Source: CAZMZW01 sp963802275 (GTDB lineage Bacteria; Chloroflexota; Anaerolineae; Anaerolineales; Anaerolineaceae). From it: a stretch of 64,000 nt of DNA. The DNA lies in the NCBI GenBank assembly GCA_963802275.1, contig CAWDIB010000006.1:310001-374000 (forward strand), given 5' to 3'. Shown piece after piece: positions 26,746-37,099 of the stretch. The stretch's first letter is position 1, and every line of letters starts with the position of its first letter. The notes below the pieces were generated by a model. It did not search any database and was not told the DNA's origin. It saw nothing but the letters and a program-made list of their open reading frames with translations. The position numbers were made by a program, and so were the translations under genes.

Positions 26746-28466
26746 TCCTCCTGGTCCTTTTCGCCTTCGTTGCCGGGGTTGTCACCATCCTGTCCCCCTG
26801 CATCCTGCCGGTGTTGCCCATCATCCTCTCCTCCTCCGTTGGCGGCCAATCATCCGGCAAGGCGCGCCCGCTGGGTGTGGTCACCGGATTTGTGCTCAGT
26901 TTCACCTTCTTTACCCTGTTCCTGTCCGCCCTTGTGCGCCTTAGCGGCATCTCGGCGGATGTGCTGCGCAATGTTTCGGTGGTCATCGTGGCCGGCTTTG
27001 GCATCTCACTGCTCATCCCCAAAGTGCAGCAGCTCATGGAACAATTTTTTTCAAAAATTTCCCAAATGGCCCCCCAGGGCAACACCCGCTCGGGATACGG
27101 CTCGGGGGTGTTGGTCGGGCTCTCCCTTGGTCTGCTTTGGACGCCCTGCGTCGGACCCATCCTGGCATCGGTGATCTCCCTGGCGCTGACTGAGAGCGTC
27201 TCTTTCAATACCTTCTTGATCACCCTGGCTTATTCGCTCGGCACCGCGCTGCCCATGCTGTTGATCATGGTCGGCGGCCAAAAATTGCTGCAGGGCGTGC
27301 CCTGGTTGCGCGCCAATACAGAGAAGATCCAGAAGGTGTTCGGGGTATTGATGATCCTCACCGCCATCGGCATCTACACCGGCGCGGATCGAAAATTCCA
27401 GACCTTTATTCTGGATGCATTTCCCCAGTATGGAGCTGGCTTGACCAAATTCGAAGAAATTGCGCCGGTCCAGAATGAACTGAATAATTTGAATGGAACT
27501 GCACCCCGGCTCCAGCCAACCCAACCAAATGGTGGCCAATTGCCCGCTGGCGGGGAAAAAGCTTCAGAAATTATCGCGGGTGGCGCCTGGTTCAACAGCC
27601 CGCCGCTAAGCCTGGCGGAATTGCGCGGCAAGGTGGTGATCGTTGATTTCTGGACCTATACCTGCATCAACTGCCAGCGTACCCTGCCGTATTTGAAGGA
27701 TTGGTGGCAAAAATACAAGGATGATGGCCTGGTCATCATCGGCGTGCATGCCCCTGAATTTGAATTCGAGAAGAGCGCCGCGAATTTGCAGAAGGCAATC
27801 ACCGATTTTGGCCTGACCTATCCGATCGTTCAGGATAATGACTTCAGCACCTGGCGCGCCTACAACAACCATTACTGGCCGGCAAAGTATTTCATCGACA
27901 GGAATGGCGTCATCCGCTACACCCATTTCGGGGAGGGCGCCTATGATGAATCCGAACAGGTGATCCAGGAACTGCTCAAGGAGACCGGGGTGAAGAACCT
28001 TCCGGCTGAAGCCAGCAATCCAGACTACCAGGTGTACGCCAATACACCGGAAATCTACCTCGGCTACTTCCGCATGGCCTACCTTTCCTCACCGGAAGCG
28101 GTCACCCCGGACAAGTTGGCCACTTATTTCATCCCGCAGAGTTTTCCCTTCAATACCTTTGCCTTTGAGGGCGATTGGCTCGTGACCGGCGAATATGCCA
28201 ATCCCCAGGCAGGGGCAAAGCTGTACCTGAATTTCGAAGCAAAATATGTCTACCTGGTCATGAGCCCTTCTTCGGGAACGGCAACATTAAAGGCAACAAT
28301 TGATGGTCAGACCGCTTATTTCGGGCAGGACAATCAAAATGGCATGATCGTGGTGAATGCCGACCGCTTGTACAAATTGATCGACCTGCCTTCCCCCGGC
28401 CGTCACATGTTAACGCTTGAATTCGAAGATAATAAAGCGCAGTTGTTTGCGTTTACGTTTGGTTAA
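26742..28466 (+). CDS. DipZ-like CcdA/thioredoxin fusion protein
   Basis: A 574-residue membrane protein. Residues 1-230 are a CcdA-type domain (about six spans, TILSPCILPVLPIILSS and LLWTPCVGPIL carrying the reactive Cys), which moves electrons from cytosolic thioredoxin across the membrane. Residues 270-420 are a TlpA/redoxin domain with WTYTCINCQRTLPYL (CxxC near 306). The C-terminal 130 residues form a beta-rich domain found in mycobacterial DipZ. ATG 26742 overlaps the upstream stop. The pair would supply reducing equivalents to exported disulphides. Confidence 0.88.
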   Translation: MILLVLFAFVAGVVTILSPCILPVLPIILSSSVGGQSSGKARPLGVVTGFVLSFTFFTLFLSALVRLSGISADVLRNVSVVIVAGFGISLLIPKVQQLMEQFFSKISQMAPQGNTRSGYGSGVLVGLSLGLLWTPCVGPILASVISLALTESVSFNTFLITLAYSLGTALPMLLIMVGGQKLLQGVPWLRANTEKIQKVFGVLMILTAIGIYTGADRKFQTFILDAFPQYGAGLTKFEEIAPVQNELNNLNGTAPRLQPTQPNGGQLPAGGEKASEIIAGGAWFNSPPLSLAELRGKVVIVDFWTYTCINCQRTLPYLKDWWQKYKDDGLVIIGVHAPEFEFEKSAANLQKAITDFGLTYPIVQDNDFSTWRAYNNHYWPAKYFIDRNGVIRYTHFGEGAYDESEQVIQELLKETGVKNLPAEASNPDYQVYANTPEIYLGYFRMAYLSSPEAVTPDKLATYFIPQSFPFNTFAFEGDWLVTGEYANPQAGAKLYLNFEAKYVYLVMSPSSGTATLKATIDGQTAYFGQDNQNGMIVVNADRLYKLIDLPSPGRHMLTLEFEDNKAQLFAFTFG

Positions 28467-28594
28467 GGAATGCTTAAGGACAACCTGATCATTTCATTTT
28501 AATAATGCGGGTTGAATAAAGCCGACATGAGTGGAGTAGCAAACGCAAATGCCATTCGTTATGGGTTCAACTTTCACTCAAGCCATTTTTAATT

Positions 28595-28846
28595 TCAAAT
28601 AATATTACAGGATTGCAAGAATATCGATATATAACAATCGATTTCTTTGTTCCGGCGCTTGCCTTTGATCAGCAGCAGGTGCTCATCTTCAATATTCATC
28701 TTATCCTGCCAGGTGTAATAGCTCTTGATCGGCAGCACCTGCACGCAAGCTGCCAGCTTTTGCTGGATAAGGGCAAAGGCTATCTTTTCGGTTTCTGCGT
28801 CAGAGGGTGAGGTGGTCGTCACCATTGCATAGGACTGGCCATTCAT
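28595..28846 (-). pseudogene. Truncated CutA copy
   Basis: The first 63 or so residues match the CutA at 25072-25392 closely (TTTSPSDAETEKIAFALIQQ, KLAACVQVLPIKSYYTWQDK). After KGKR the frame changes to unrelated sequence and stops at 83 residues, so the last third with the EVPEI motif is missing. It is likely the remnant of a duplication, and probably non-functional because the lost part contributes to the trimer. Confidence 0.75.
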
Positions 28847-29860
28847 TTTTTCTCTTCAAAAAAGTTAAAAAAATCAGTGATCTGATCATCATAATAATTG
28901 TGCTTGTACCCTGGATAAAGCTTGAAGAGAATATTATTTAGACCTATAGAATGTAGATAATCCACCTGACTATTTAATCGGCATGGATCATTTATTCCAA
29001 ATATGTTCAATGTATTAACTTGTGAATTATTCCAAATCTCACTTCGATAAAAAACGGTTGAATTATTAATATCATTGTTGCCAATATAAATAAATTGTGA
29101 GACACTTTTATAAGCTTCCATATTGAACGGTTTTCCAGTGAGTTGTTCAAAGCCGTAGATACCAAGCGGCCAGTCCATTTTTCTATTCTTGTATTCCTCT
29201 ACTGGTAATGTCAAAGCCCCGCCGCTTTGCCCGGCTGCAATGGCTTTTACCAATTCGGGATGCAGAAGAGTGAATCTCTGGGCAAACATACCTCCAGCTG
29301 AAAAACCCTCAATAAAAACTTTATCTTTTACAACAATAATTCCTTTTTCAAGATTTTGTTTCAAAATGTCGATCATTTTTAACTACTTCAAGGTCCGGTC
29401 TCTGGAAAAAAGGATTGACCTTGGTAAATATTCTTCTATCGAATGCTACTGCATAGATTGGCGTATGTAAATCACGTGGTATTACAGGTGTAAGTAGGAT
29501 AAATTTGTGGCTTTCCGCCCAATCCGTCCTGCCTTGTATACAGTATTCCATATCCCTTTCAGCAATTTTGTAATCTCCTGACATCGTCGCATTCGCACAT
29601 AAGATTAGGATATAGATTGGTTCATTATCTATGATTTTATTAATTGATTTGGGGACATATGAAAACCAAGTATATTTATTTTGGTCATTTTTTTCGTGTC
29701 TTTCGACTCTCCCAATGTTCTTATAAGTAATAACAAGTTTGGTCGGGGTGATGCCTATTGTTGGCTTAGGCGTTTGCGTCGCTTCTGGTGCCGTTTGGCT
29801 AGAGCAAGCTGAAATAGAAAACACTGAAAGACAGAGTATTGCAATAAGAACTCGTTTCAT
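28843..29860 (-). CDS. Alpha/beta-hydrolase-fold (esterase/PHB-depolymerase-like) lipoprotein, one frameshift
   Basis: The lipoprotein start at 29860 has AGAGGTGG upstream; the signal ends ISACSS. Removing one A from the AAAAA run near 29370 joins the first frame (ending LEVVK) to the second (MIDILKQNLEKG). The joined product of about 338 residues shows the nucleophile elbow FIEGFSAGGMFAQRF, a following segment HPELVKAIAAGQSGG, and a late His in GYKHNYY, compatible with an extracellular esterase. The frame 28843-29376 alone lacks the N-terminus. Confidence 0.65.
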
Positions 29861-30213
29861 GTTTAACCACCTCTTTTTTGGTATTTCTTTATTATAGGGG
29901 ATTATTTTTACACAAAAGTGCCGGATATTTATCTGGGTAATGCATGAATGTTCTTGGGCAGGCAAATATCCAAATGTTTACAACGTACAATATCCCTCCT
30001 TCTCACAGGTGGTCAGCTAAACAATTCACAGCATAACCTCGCTCGAAACAAATGTTTTTCTCGCTATAATAGTTTAAGGATTATTCAAGGAGGGCTACGT
30101 ACCAAACAGTCAGTTCATGGTTTCAAGGGGATTGGATGACTTTTATCATTTTTCCAGATTCCCTCTTGAGCATGGATCTAAGATTAAACCATATTCATTT
30201 CTGGAGGTAAAAA
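29861..30213. other. Intergenic region upstream of the xylanase gene
   Basis: No gene is supported here. A TATAAT at 30065-30070 could be a -10 box for the xylanase gene, with only a weak -35. GGAGG at 30203-30207 is the xylanase ribosome-binding site. Confidence 0.4.
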
Positions 30214-32894
30214 ATGAAGCGTGCCTTTTATTTTTCCTCGCAGCATCAATTTTCTTTCTAACCAACCCCACACCGTTAAATACGGCTCAGGGAGCATCCT
30301 TATCAAACAGGGGATTCACTGTCATTTTGGATGAGCCTGCCGCCCTGTATAACGAACCGGCGAACCAATATTTTAAGCCATTGGCGGAACTGCCGGCTGG
30401 AACGCAACTCCACCTACTTGGCCTCTTTGGTGATTATGTGGAGGTGGAACTGACCTTCAATGGCAGCCACCTGGATGGTTTTTTGCGAAAAGAGTCCATC
30501 CATGACCTGCCGCAGAGCATTCCCGTATTAAGTCAAACACAGGTCCCCTGGCAGGAAATGTTTATTCCATCCTGCGCCCCAGGTGAATTTGATGCATCTA
30601 CGAATACTCTGGTCATGGCTACCTTGCCCGGTGAAAGTTTCAGAAGTTTTGAGAGCGCAGCTTGGACGCTGGAAAAACCGGTTCGGATCAAGTTCGATAA
30701 GTATTCGGTCCAGGGCGATCATGCAAGTTCCATCAAGGTGCTGGGCAGTCCGGAGGGCGGGGTGGATCCATCTATCTGGTGGAAGGGAGTCACCGCCATG
30801 GGGATCGAGATCCAGCGCGGGAGTGTGTACCTGACCATCATGGATGGCATCTCGGAGAACAGCAAGTCATTCTTTGACCTTAAACTGGATCCCTCCCAGC
30901 CGATGGAGATCGTTTTCGATCAGCCGGAAGGCAAGAGTTTTACCGTCCTGGACAAGGATGGCAGGGAGGTCAATCATATTGAACTAACGAATATGGCGGG
31001 GGCCAGGCTCCCCAATGGCCTTTTTCCGCAGAAGAAATTCTATTTCGGTTTTAATTTGGTCGGTCAGTCATCCATTTCATTGACAGGGTTGTCCATCGCT
31101 GCCCAGCCGGATGGGGTATGGAAAAACCCTTCAGATTTCGGCGAGGGTTTGTTCACGTTGGCCAACAAAAAGCAATTGAAGATTGGCAACACCTTTGAAC
31201 TGCAATACATGATCGACCGGCGCTTCTGCCAGATCATGGATCATGATTTCAATCTGGTCACCGTACCTGAATTCTCCACGGATGGGGTGCCTTTTTGGGT
31301 CGGACCCGGCCAGTATAACTACCACTACATTGACCGCATTGTGGATTTTGCTTCCAGGCGGGGCTGGCAGGTCCTGGCATCCCACCTTGTCTTTGGCGAT
31401 AAAAGCGATACGCCGGACTGGTTGGAAAAATCCAACTTTAGCCGCAATGAATATATTGAAATCCTTAAACAGCATATTCAAACCGTCATCGCGCGCTATA
31501 AAGGGCGGGTCCAATATTGGAGCATAGCCAATGAGATGGTGACCCGCCAGTATTGGAAACAGATGAAATGGCCCACCAGCACCTTTCATGATTTTTGGTA
31601 TGAAAAGATCGGGCCGGAATATGTGGAAATGGCTTTTCAGTGGGCAAGGGAGGCAGACCCGTCTGCAAAGTTATTCTTCAATGATGCGATGAATACACCA
31701 CCGTTCAATAAGGATTCCACCACGATCAATGCCATGATGCTGGCAATGGTAAAGGAGTTGAAAGCAAAGAATGTCTCCATCGATGCGGTGGGTATGCAGC
31801 TGCATACCACAGGTCCGCAGAGCAATGATAAAAATTCCAGGATTATCAACACGGATGAATACCTGCGATCCATGCAGGAATACGCCAAACTCGGTGTACG
31901 CATCTATATCACTGAAATGGATGTGAATCTGGGCAACGTGGCTGGCAGCCAGGCCGAGCGTTATAACACCCAGGCTGTTGTCTTCCGCAATGTTGTCGAT
32001 GCATGCCTGGAGTCCAAGGTCTGCGATGTGTTTAATGTATGGGGTATTTCCGATGGCCAATCGTACATCGTCAGCCCTTTTTTTGGTAAGGAACCCAATG
32101 GCGACCCCCTGCTCTTTGACCGCGGTTTCAATCCCAAGCCGGCTTATTTTGCGGTAAAGGATGCCTTGGCTGGTATTGCACCCACTGCAACTCCAACCGG
32201 TTCTCTTGTTTCCACACAGACACCTCAACCTTCTGTCATACCCTCAGCGCCCGCACCTGCTTCCTCTATAATCGCCAGTATGATCGATGATTTCGAAGCG
32301 CCAGCCAGGAATGGTTCTTTCGATAAAGCGAAATGGTCACTTACTGGTACCTCTACCAACAAACAAGCCATTCAACAGGGTGGTCTGATTCGCCTGGTCA
32401 ACGCGGCTGATGAAGGCGATGTGACATTAACTTCGCTCAAATTCAGTAGCCTGAAATTGACTGAACCCATTTTCATCGAGGCGGCATTATTGCTGCCCAC
32501 CGAAACAGCCGCCGGAAAATTGGGATTTTCCCTGACCGGTTCCTCGTCTGCCATCGGCACCTGGTGGAGTGGCTGCGCCATCGAACGTTTCAGTTCCCAG
32601 TATTTGGCTTATTGTTCTGATTTTGTTTACCCCCCCAGGGATGGCCATACCTATGAAACAACAAGGCAAACCGTACAGCCGAACTCATGGCACGTTTTCA
32701 GGCTCGAATTGGATCCGGCCACCATGGCCTTGCGTTATCTGGTGGACGGGGTTGAAGTTGGCAAACATGGTTCGGTGGATGGCGATGCTCTGCGTATGAT
32801 GAAATTTAAGATCATCCTGAATACCTGGAAGACCATGTATGAAGGTTCACTGATCGGATATGCAGCTTATATTGCCAGTGGAAGATTAGGTTGA
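30214..32894 (+). CDS. Secreted GH10 endo-1,4-beta-xylanase with N-terminal SH3-like and C-terminal beta domains, start affected by a frameshift
   Basis: This glycoside hydrolase family 10 enzyme cleaves xylan outside the cell. ATG 30214 has GGAGG six bases upstream, but it reads a short frame. Adding one C to the CC at 30224 restores the signal peptide MKRALLFFLAASIFFL joined to the long frame. The frame without correction opens at 30117. An SH3-like segment (about 35-95) precedes the GH10 barrel, where YWSIANEM (acid/base Glu near 440) and IYITEMDVN (nucleophile Glu near 567) are seen. A Pro/Ser/Thr linker near 690-715 leads to a C-terminal jelly-roll-like domain, perhaps carbohydrate-binding. 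Confidence 0.85.
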
Positions 32895-33063
32895 TTCTTC
32901 ACGAAAATAGAAAGAAATATTATCCTATCGGCAGCGCATGGATCCAGGTAGCTGGTTTTTGATCCATGAGTGTGAAGTCAAACTTTCGGTTTCTTCATTT
33001 TGTATAATTTCATTACTGCAAAGGGATAACACCTGATTTAGTCATACACAAAAGCATTCAAGG

Positions 33064-34053
33064 ATGGCCAATATGAAGAACTGGAAAAACCTGAATCTCG
33101 GAATTTTATTCCGGCGCGAACATACGCCGGAAAAACTGGCTGGCTTTGCAAAAAAGGCCGAGCAGGCCGGGTTTGATGAGATCTGGGTAACGGAAGATTG
33201 TTTTTATGCAGGCGGCATCGCCTCCGCGGCGGTCGCGCTCGCCAACACCAGCACGATTGCCGTGGGGGTGGGTATCCTGCCGGCGGTTGTTCGCAACCCT
33301 GTTTTCACCGCCATGGAAATTGCCGCCCTGGCGCGCATTTACCCCGGCCGCTTCCTGCCCGGCCTTGGGCATGGCGTTGAAAGATGGATGCAGCAGATTG
33401 GGGAATTCCCCGCCTCACAACTCACCGCCCTTGAAGAAGTTACCTTTACCGTACGGGAATTGCTGGCTGGAAAACAGGTCGATTTCGATGGCGAACAAAT
33501 CCATTTGTCCCAGGCAGAGCTCATCCACCCGCCCGTTCAAATTCCCCCTGTGTTCCTGGGTGTGCGCGGCCCGAAGTCACTGTCGCTTTCGGGCAGGATG
33601 GCGGATGGCACCATTCTGGCTGAATATTCCTCCCCGGCCTATGTTTCATGGGCCAGGCAGCAAATCGAAATGGGAAAAAAGGAGGGAGATCAGCGTCATC
33701 ATCACCTGACGGTTTTTGTGCTGGCCTGTGCTGCCGCCGCTGATGAAGCCCGAGCGCGGTTAAAGCCGCTGGTGGCATCCGCCATCTTATCGGGAACGAA
33801 AGATATGTATTTTGCCCCGCTGGGCATCTTGCCGCAGATTGAAAAGCTCCGCCAGGGTAAAGATGTAGAAAGCTTAACACCTTTGATCCCGGATGAATGG
33901 ATTGACGAATTGGCCATCTTTGGAACGCCGGAGGACTGGAACCTGTCCATTGAACATAATGTCAATGCCGGCGCCGATTCCATCGTGCTGGTGCCGCTGC
34001 CAAATACGGGGGTGGATGAGTTGGATATTATTGCGGAACAACTTTTTCGATAG
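33064..34053 (+). CDS. LLM-class flavin-dependent oxidoreductase (F420/FMN type)
   Basis: This luciferase-like TIM-barrel enzyme of 329 residues is close to F420-dependent methylene-H4MPT reductase-like members. It starts NLGILFRREHTPEKLAGFAKKAEQAGFDEIWVTED and has NTSTIAVGVGILP and YPGRFLPGLGHGVERW, the usual conserved stretches. ATG 33073 is an alternative start. The substrate cannot be told from sequence. Confidence 0.85.
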   Translation: MANMKNWKNLNLGILFRREHTPEKLAGFAKKAEQAGFDEIWVTEDCFYAGGIASAAVALANTSTIAVGVGILPAVVRNPVFTAMEIAALARIYPGRFLPGLGHGVERWMQQIGEFPASQLTALEEVTFTVRELLAGKQVDFDGEQIHLSQAELIHPPVQIPPVFLGVRGPKSLSLSGRMADGTILAEYSSPAYVSWARQQIEMGKKEGDQRHHHLTVFVLACAAAADEARARLKPLVASAILSGTKDMYFAPLGILPQIEKLRQGKDVESLTPLIPDEWIDELAIFGTPEDWNLSIEHNVNAGADSIVLVPLPNTGVDELDIIAEQLFR

Positions 34054-34208
34054 TAGCGGTGAAATATTGAGTCCTGACAGGCAGAAATGGGAAGTGAGAC
34101 GACTTGGCAGGGAAAAGGTCTTAAAAGCCCCTGGTCGTGGATTCGCCATGTATGAAACTAACAAGGGATTTTTCCGTATGTTGATTAGTTAAATCAAGGA
34201 GGTTCCCA

Positions 34209-35279
34209 ATGAAATCAAAAATAGTGGCAATTTTCTGGGCGGTCGTCATGATCGCCGCCGGCGTGCTTTTCCTGCTGCGCGAAACCGGCGTGATCCAGTT
34301 TGACCAGCTCCCCCGCAACGTTGCGGTGATCCTTTTCGCGGTTCTCAGCGGCTTCTTCTTTCTTACTTATTTCCTGGAGGGCGTGCGCAATTGGGGCTGG
34401 CTTTTCCCGGCCACCATTTTTGCCGCGTTGACGCTGATCATTGTGTCAGCCGGCACACCCCTCGGCGAAGCGCTCACAGGCGCTCCGATCATGATCGCCA
34501 TCGCCATTCCCTTCCTGGTGGCATTTTCGTTAGATCCCAAAAAGTCCTGGTGGGCGCTCATCCCCGCCTGGGTGATGGTGTGCATCAGCCTGATCATCCT
34601 TTTCGAAGACAGCGTCTCCGGCAATTTCATCGGTTCCTTCGTCCTTTATAGCATCGCCCTGCCCTTCCTGGTCGTTTTCCTGCTCGATCGCACCCGCCGC
34701 TGGGCGCTCATCCCCTTTGCCATCCTGGCGGTCATCGGTGTCATCCCCCTGCTGGAGAATTTTGTGTCCGGTGAGACCATGGGCTTGGTGGTGATGCTGC
34801 TTTTTTCCGTACCATTCTTTGTGGTCTATTTCTGGTCCAATAAGAACTGGTGGGCGCTTATTCCCGCCGGTGTGTTTGCCAGTGTCGCCGTCGTGATCCT
34901 GTATACCATGTTCCTTCAAGGGATTCAAAATCGCCGCGGCTTTGATCCGCTGGGCACAGCCATTTTGCTCACCGGTATCGGTCTGACCTTTGGCGCCCTC
35001 TGGCTGCGCCGCGCGACCCAGCCGACTGATTGGGCAAAAGTTCCGGCGCTCATTTTGTTCACCATGGCTGCGTTTTTCCTCGTCTTTGGCACTAATACCG
35101 GCTTCTTCTGGCCAGTCTCGCTCATCATCGTTGGCGTGGTCATTTTGGTGTCCGGGCTGGTCAGGAAACAGACTGCGCCTGTTGCCGCGTCTGTAAAGGT
35201 TGGTGAAAAAGAAGTTGAGAAAAAACCTGTTGTAAAGAAGACCGTGAAAAAAGCAGTCTCAAAGAAGAAATCGGGTTAG
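34209..35279 (+). CDS. Polytopic membrane protein with internal repeats and basic tail
   Basis: A 356-residue protein of unknown function with about ten to twelve hydrophobic spans and the ribosome-binding site AAGGAGG before ATG 34209. The segment WALIPAWV recurs as WALIPFAI and WALIPAGV, at intervals of about 55 residues, suggesting duplicated span pairs. The last 35 residues are Lys/Val-rich and cytosolic (KKPVVKKTVKKAVSKKKSG). No catalytic motif is visible. Confidence 0.7.
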   Translation: MKSKIVAIFWAVVMIAAGVLFLLRETGVIQFDQLPRNVAVILFAVLSGFFFLTYFLEGVRNWGWLFPATIFAALTLIIVSAGTPLGEALTGAPIMIAIAIPFLVAFSLDPKKSWWALIPAWVMVCISLIILFEDSVSGNFIGSFVLYSIALPFLVVFLLDRTRRWALIPFAILAVIGVIPLLENFVSGETMGLVVMLLFSVPFFVVYFWSNKNWWALIPAGVFASVAVVILYTMFLQGIQNRRGFDPLGTAILLTGIGLTFGALWLRRATQPTDWAKVPALILFTMAAFFLVFGTNTGFFWPVSLIIVGVVILVSGLVRKQTAPVAASVKVGEKEVEKKPVVKKTVKKAVSKKKSG

Positions 35280-35284
35280 ATTGT

Positions 35285-36613
35285 TCACTGCCGGCTGTGC
35301 AGTTGATCCCTTATCTGGAACACCCGCCGTTTAAGCTGGTCATCCTTTTTCATCATATCCGCTACCTTGTCGCAGGCGTACATGACCGTGGTGTGGTCGC
35401 GCCCACCCAGTGATGTGCCGATCTGCAGCAGGGTGGCATTGGCCTCCTCGCGCATCAGGTACATCGCCACCTGGCGCGGCAGGGCGATCTCGCGCGAGCG
35501 GTCCTTGCTCTGCAGCTGCTCGCGGCTGATGCCGTACGATTCTGCCACCGCACTCATTACATTCTCCGTCCCTGGCGGGGCGTTTCTGGGCACAAAATCC
35601 ACCAGCGCGTCCTGCGCCAGCTGGTGGCTGAGCGGCTGCCCGCTCAGGTCGGCATAAGCCAGCACGCGCGTCAGCGCCCCCTCCAGCTCACGGATGTTGA
35701 CCTGTATCTGCAGCGCGATGGCTTCCAGCAGCGCATACGGCACCTGGCGCCCTGCCCGTTCGGCTTTGGAGCGCAAAATGGCGATGCGCGTTTCCAGTTC
35801 GGGCGGCTGGATGTCGGCGATCAATCCCCATTCAAAGCGGCTGCGCAGCCGTTCCTCCAGCGTACTGAGCGCCTTGGGCGGCCGGTCGGACGAGAGTACG
35901 ATCTGCTTGTTCTGCCCGTGCAGGGTGTTGAAGGTGTGAAAGAACTCCTCCTGTGTCGATTCCTTGCCGGCGATGAAGTGGATGTCGTCGATCAGCAGCA
36001 CGTCCACCTTGCGGTAGTGCTCGCGGAAGGCATTGGTGTCGTGGCTGCGAATGGAGTTGATCAGGTCGTTGGTGAACTCCTCCGAGGAAACGTACAGTAC
36101 GGTCAGGTTCCTGCCTGCCACCGCGTTGCCGATGGCATGCAACAGGTGGGTCTTGCCCAGGCCGACTGCGCTGTAAATGAAGAGGGGATTGTAGGCATTT
36201 GCCGGTCTTTCCGCCACGGCCATGCTGGCGGCGTGCGCCAGGCGGTTGTTCGGCCCGACCACGAAGTTCTCAAAGGTGTAGCGGCTGTTCAGGCAGGGGC
36301 TGGGCGCGCGCGGCGGGAGCGGCCTGGGTTCGGCTGGCGTGGCTTCCACTGGCAGGGGTTCCGGCTCCTGCTGGTAGATGATGAAGTTAACCTTCTGCGG
36401 GCTGTTCATGATCCCGCTCAGCAGGCGCTCCACTGTGCTGGTCAGGCGGCTTTCCAGCCAGTCGCGTGCATAGGCGTTGTGCACGCATACGGTGAACAGG
36501 CTCTCCTCGTGGCTCAGCAGGCGCGCATCGCGCACCCAGGTGTCAAAGGATGCCTTGGGCATTTCCATTTGCAGTTGTCCGACGGTTGCCTGCCAGGCCT
36601 GTTCTGCGTTCAA
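35285..36613 (-). CDS. dnaA: Chromosomal replication initiator protein DnaA
   Basis: DnaA binds origin boxes and melts the origin in an ATP-dependent way. The 442-residue protein starts at TTG 36613, with AGGAGG 11 bases upstream. It has domain I at the N-terminus, then the AAA+ core with YSAVGLGKTHLLHAIG (Walker A), VLLIDDIHFIAGKE (Walker B) and the arginine-finger region. Domain IV ends with GGRDHTTVMYACDKV, the family signature for box binding. dnaN does not follow; the next gene downstream is convergent. Confidence 0.96.
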   Translation of the reverse strand: MNAEQAWQATVGQLQMEMPKASFDTWVRDARLLSHEESLFTVCVHNAYARDWLESRLTSTVERLLSGIMNSPQKVNFIIYQQEPEPLPVEATPAEPRPLPPRAPSPCLNSRYTFENFVVGPNNRLAHAASMAVAERPANAYNPLFIYSAVGLGKTHLLHAIGNAVAGRNLTVLYVSSEEFTNDLINSIRSHDTNAFREHYRKVDVLLIDDIHFIAGKESTQEEFFHTFNTLHGQNKQIVLSSDRPPKALSTLEERLRSRFEWGLIADIQPPELETRIAILRSKAERAGRQVPYALLEAIALQIQVNIRELEGALTRVLAYADLSGQPLSHQLAQDALVDFVPRNAPPGTENVMSAVAESYGISREQLQSKDRSREIALPRQVAMYLMREEANATLLQIGTSLGGRDHTTVMYACDKVADMMKKDDQLKRRVFQIRDQLHSRQ

Positions 36614-37099
36614 TGCGTGCCGCGCCTCCTCTCGTTAAATTAAAAGACAGGAATTCCTTTTTTCATGTAGTTTCAATGACCCTGCCGCGCCTGTTTGCTG
36701 CAGGTAGAATCCTTGTCTTTGGGTGGCACAATATGCTTGTGCCGGGGGGTTCTGCTCCGTGTCTTGCAGGGAGCCGAATAGCGCCCTATTTCACGAAAAT
36801 CATTGTAATGGTTTTTTCCACAAGTACAAGACGTTTAACCTACGCAACCTTAAAAAAGGTTCATACTTTAAGATTAGTCACCTTAAAAAATCGATTTCCA
36901 CCGATATTTCAGAAAATCCATTCTAGTACGCCTGTTCTTGACCATATGTGGACAGTCCGCTTGTCGCATATCCACCTGTCAGGGTTGGGCGCCTATATCT
37001 ATGCGCAGATTGCAATTTGGGTGCCAGCTGCAAAAAAGTCGCTTTTGGGGTTCATTTGCCTTTGCATTAAAAGAATATACCAAATAGGGCATATATTTT
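36614..37099. other. Candidate chromosomal origin (oriC) upstream of dnaA
   Basis: This 486-base interval has no supported gene. It holds DnaA-box-like words: TTTTCCACA at 36814-36822, ATTTCCACC at 36894-36902, TGTGGACAG at 36947-36955 (opposite strand) and ATATCCACC at 36968-36976. The boxes flank the AT-rich stretch 36831-36930. The position next to dnaA suits an origin; only the first box is a near-consensus match. Confidence 0.45.

Noticed and set aside
26239..28466. A complete cytochrome c maturation locus
   Set aside because: Only a CcdA domain and thioredoxins are present; no haem lyase (CcsA/CcsB) genes are next to them.
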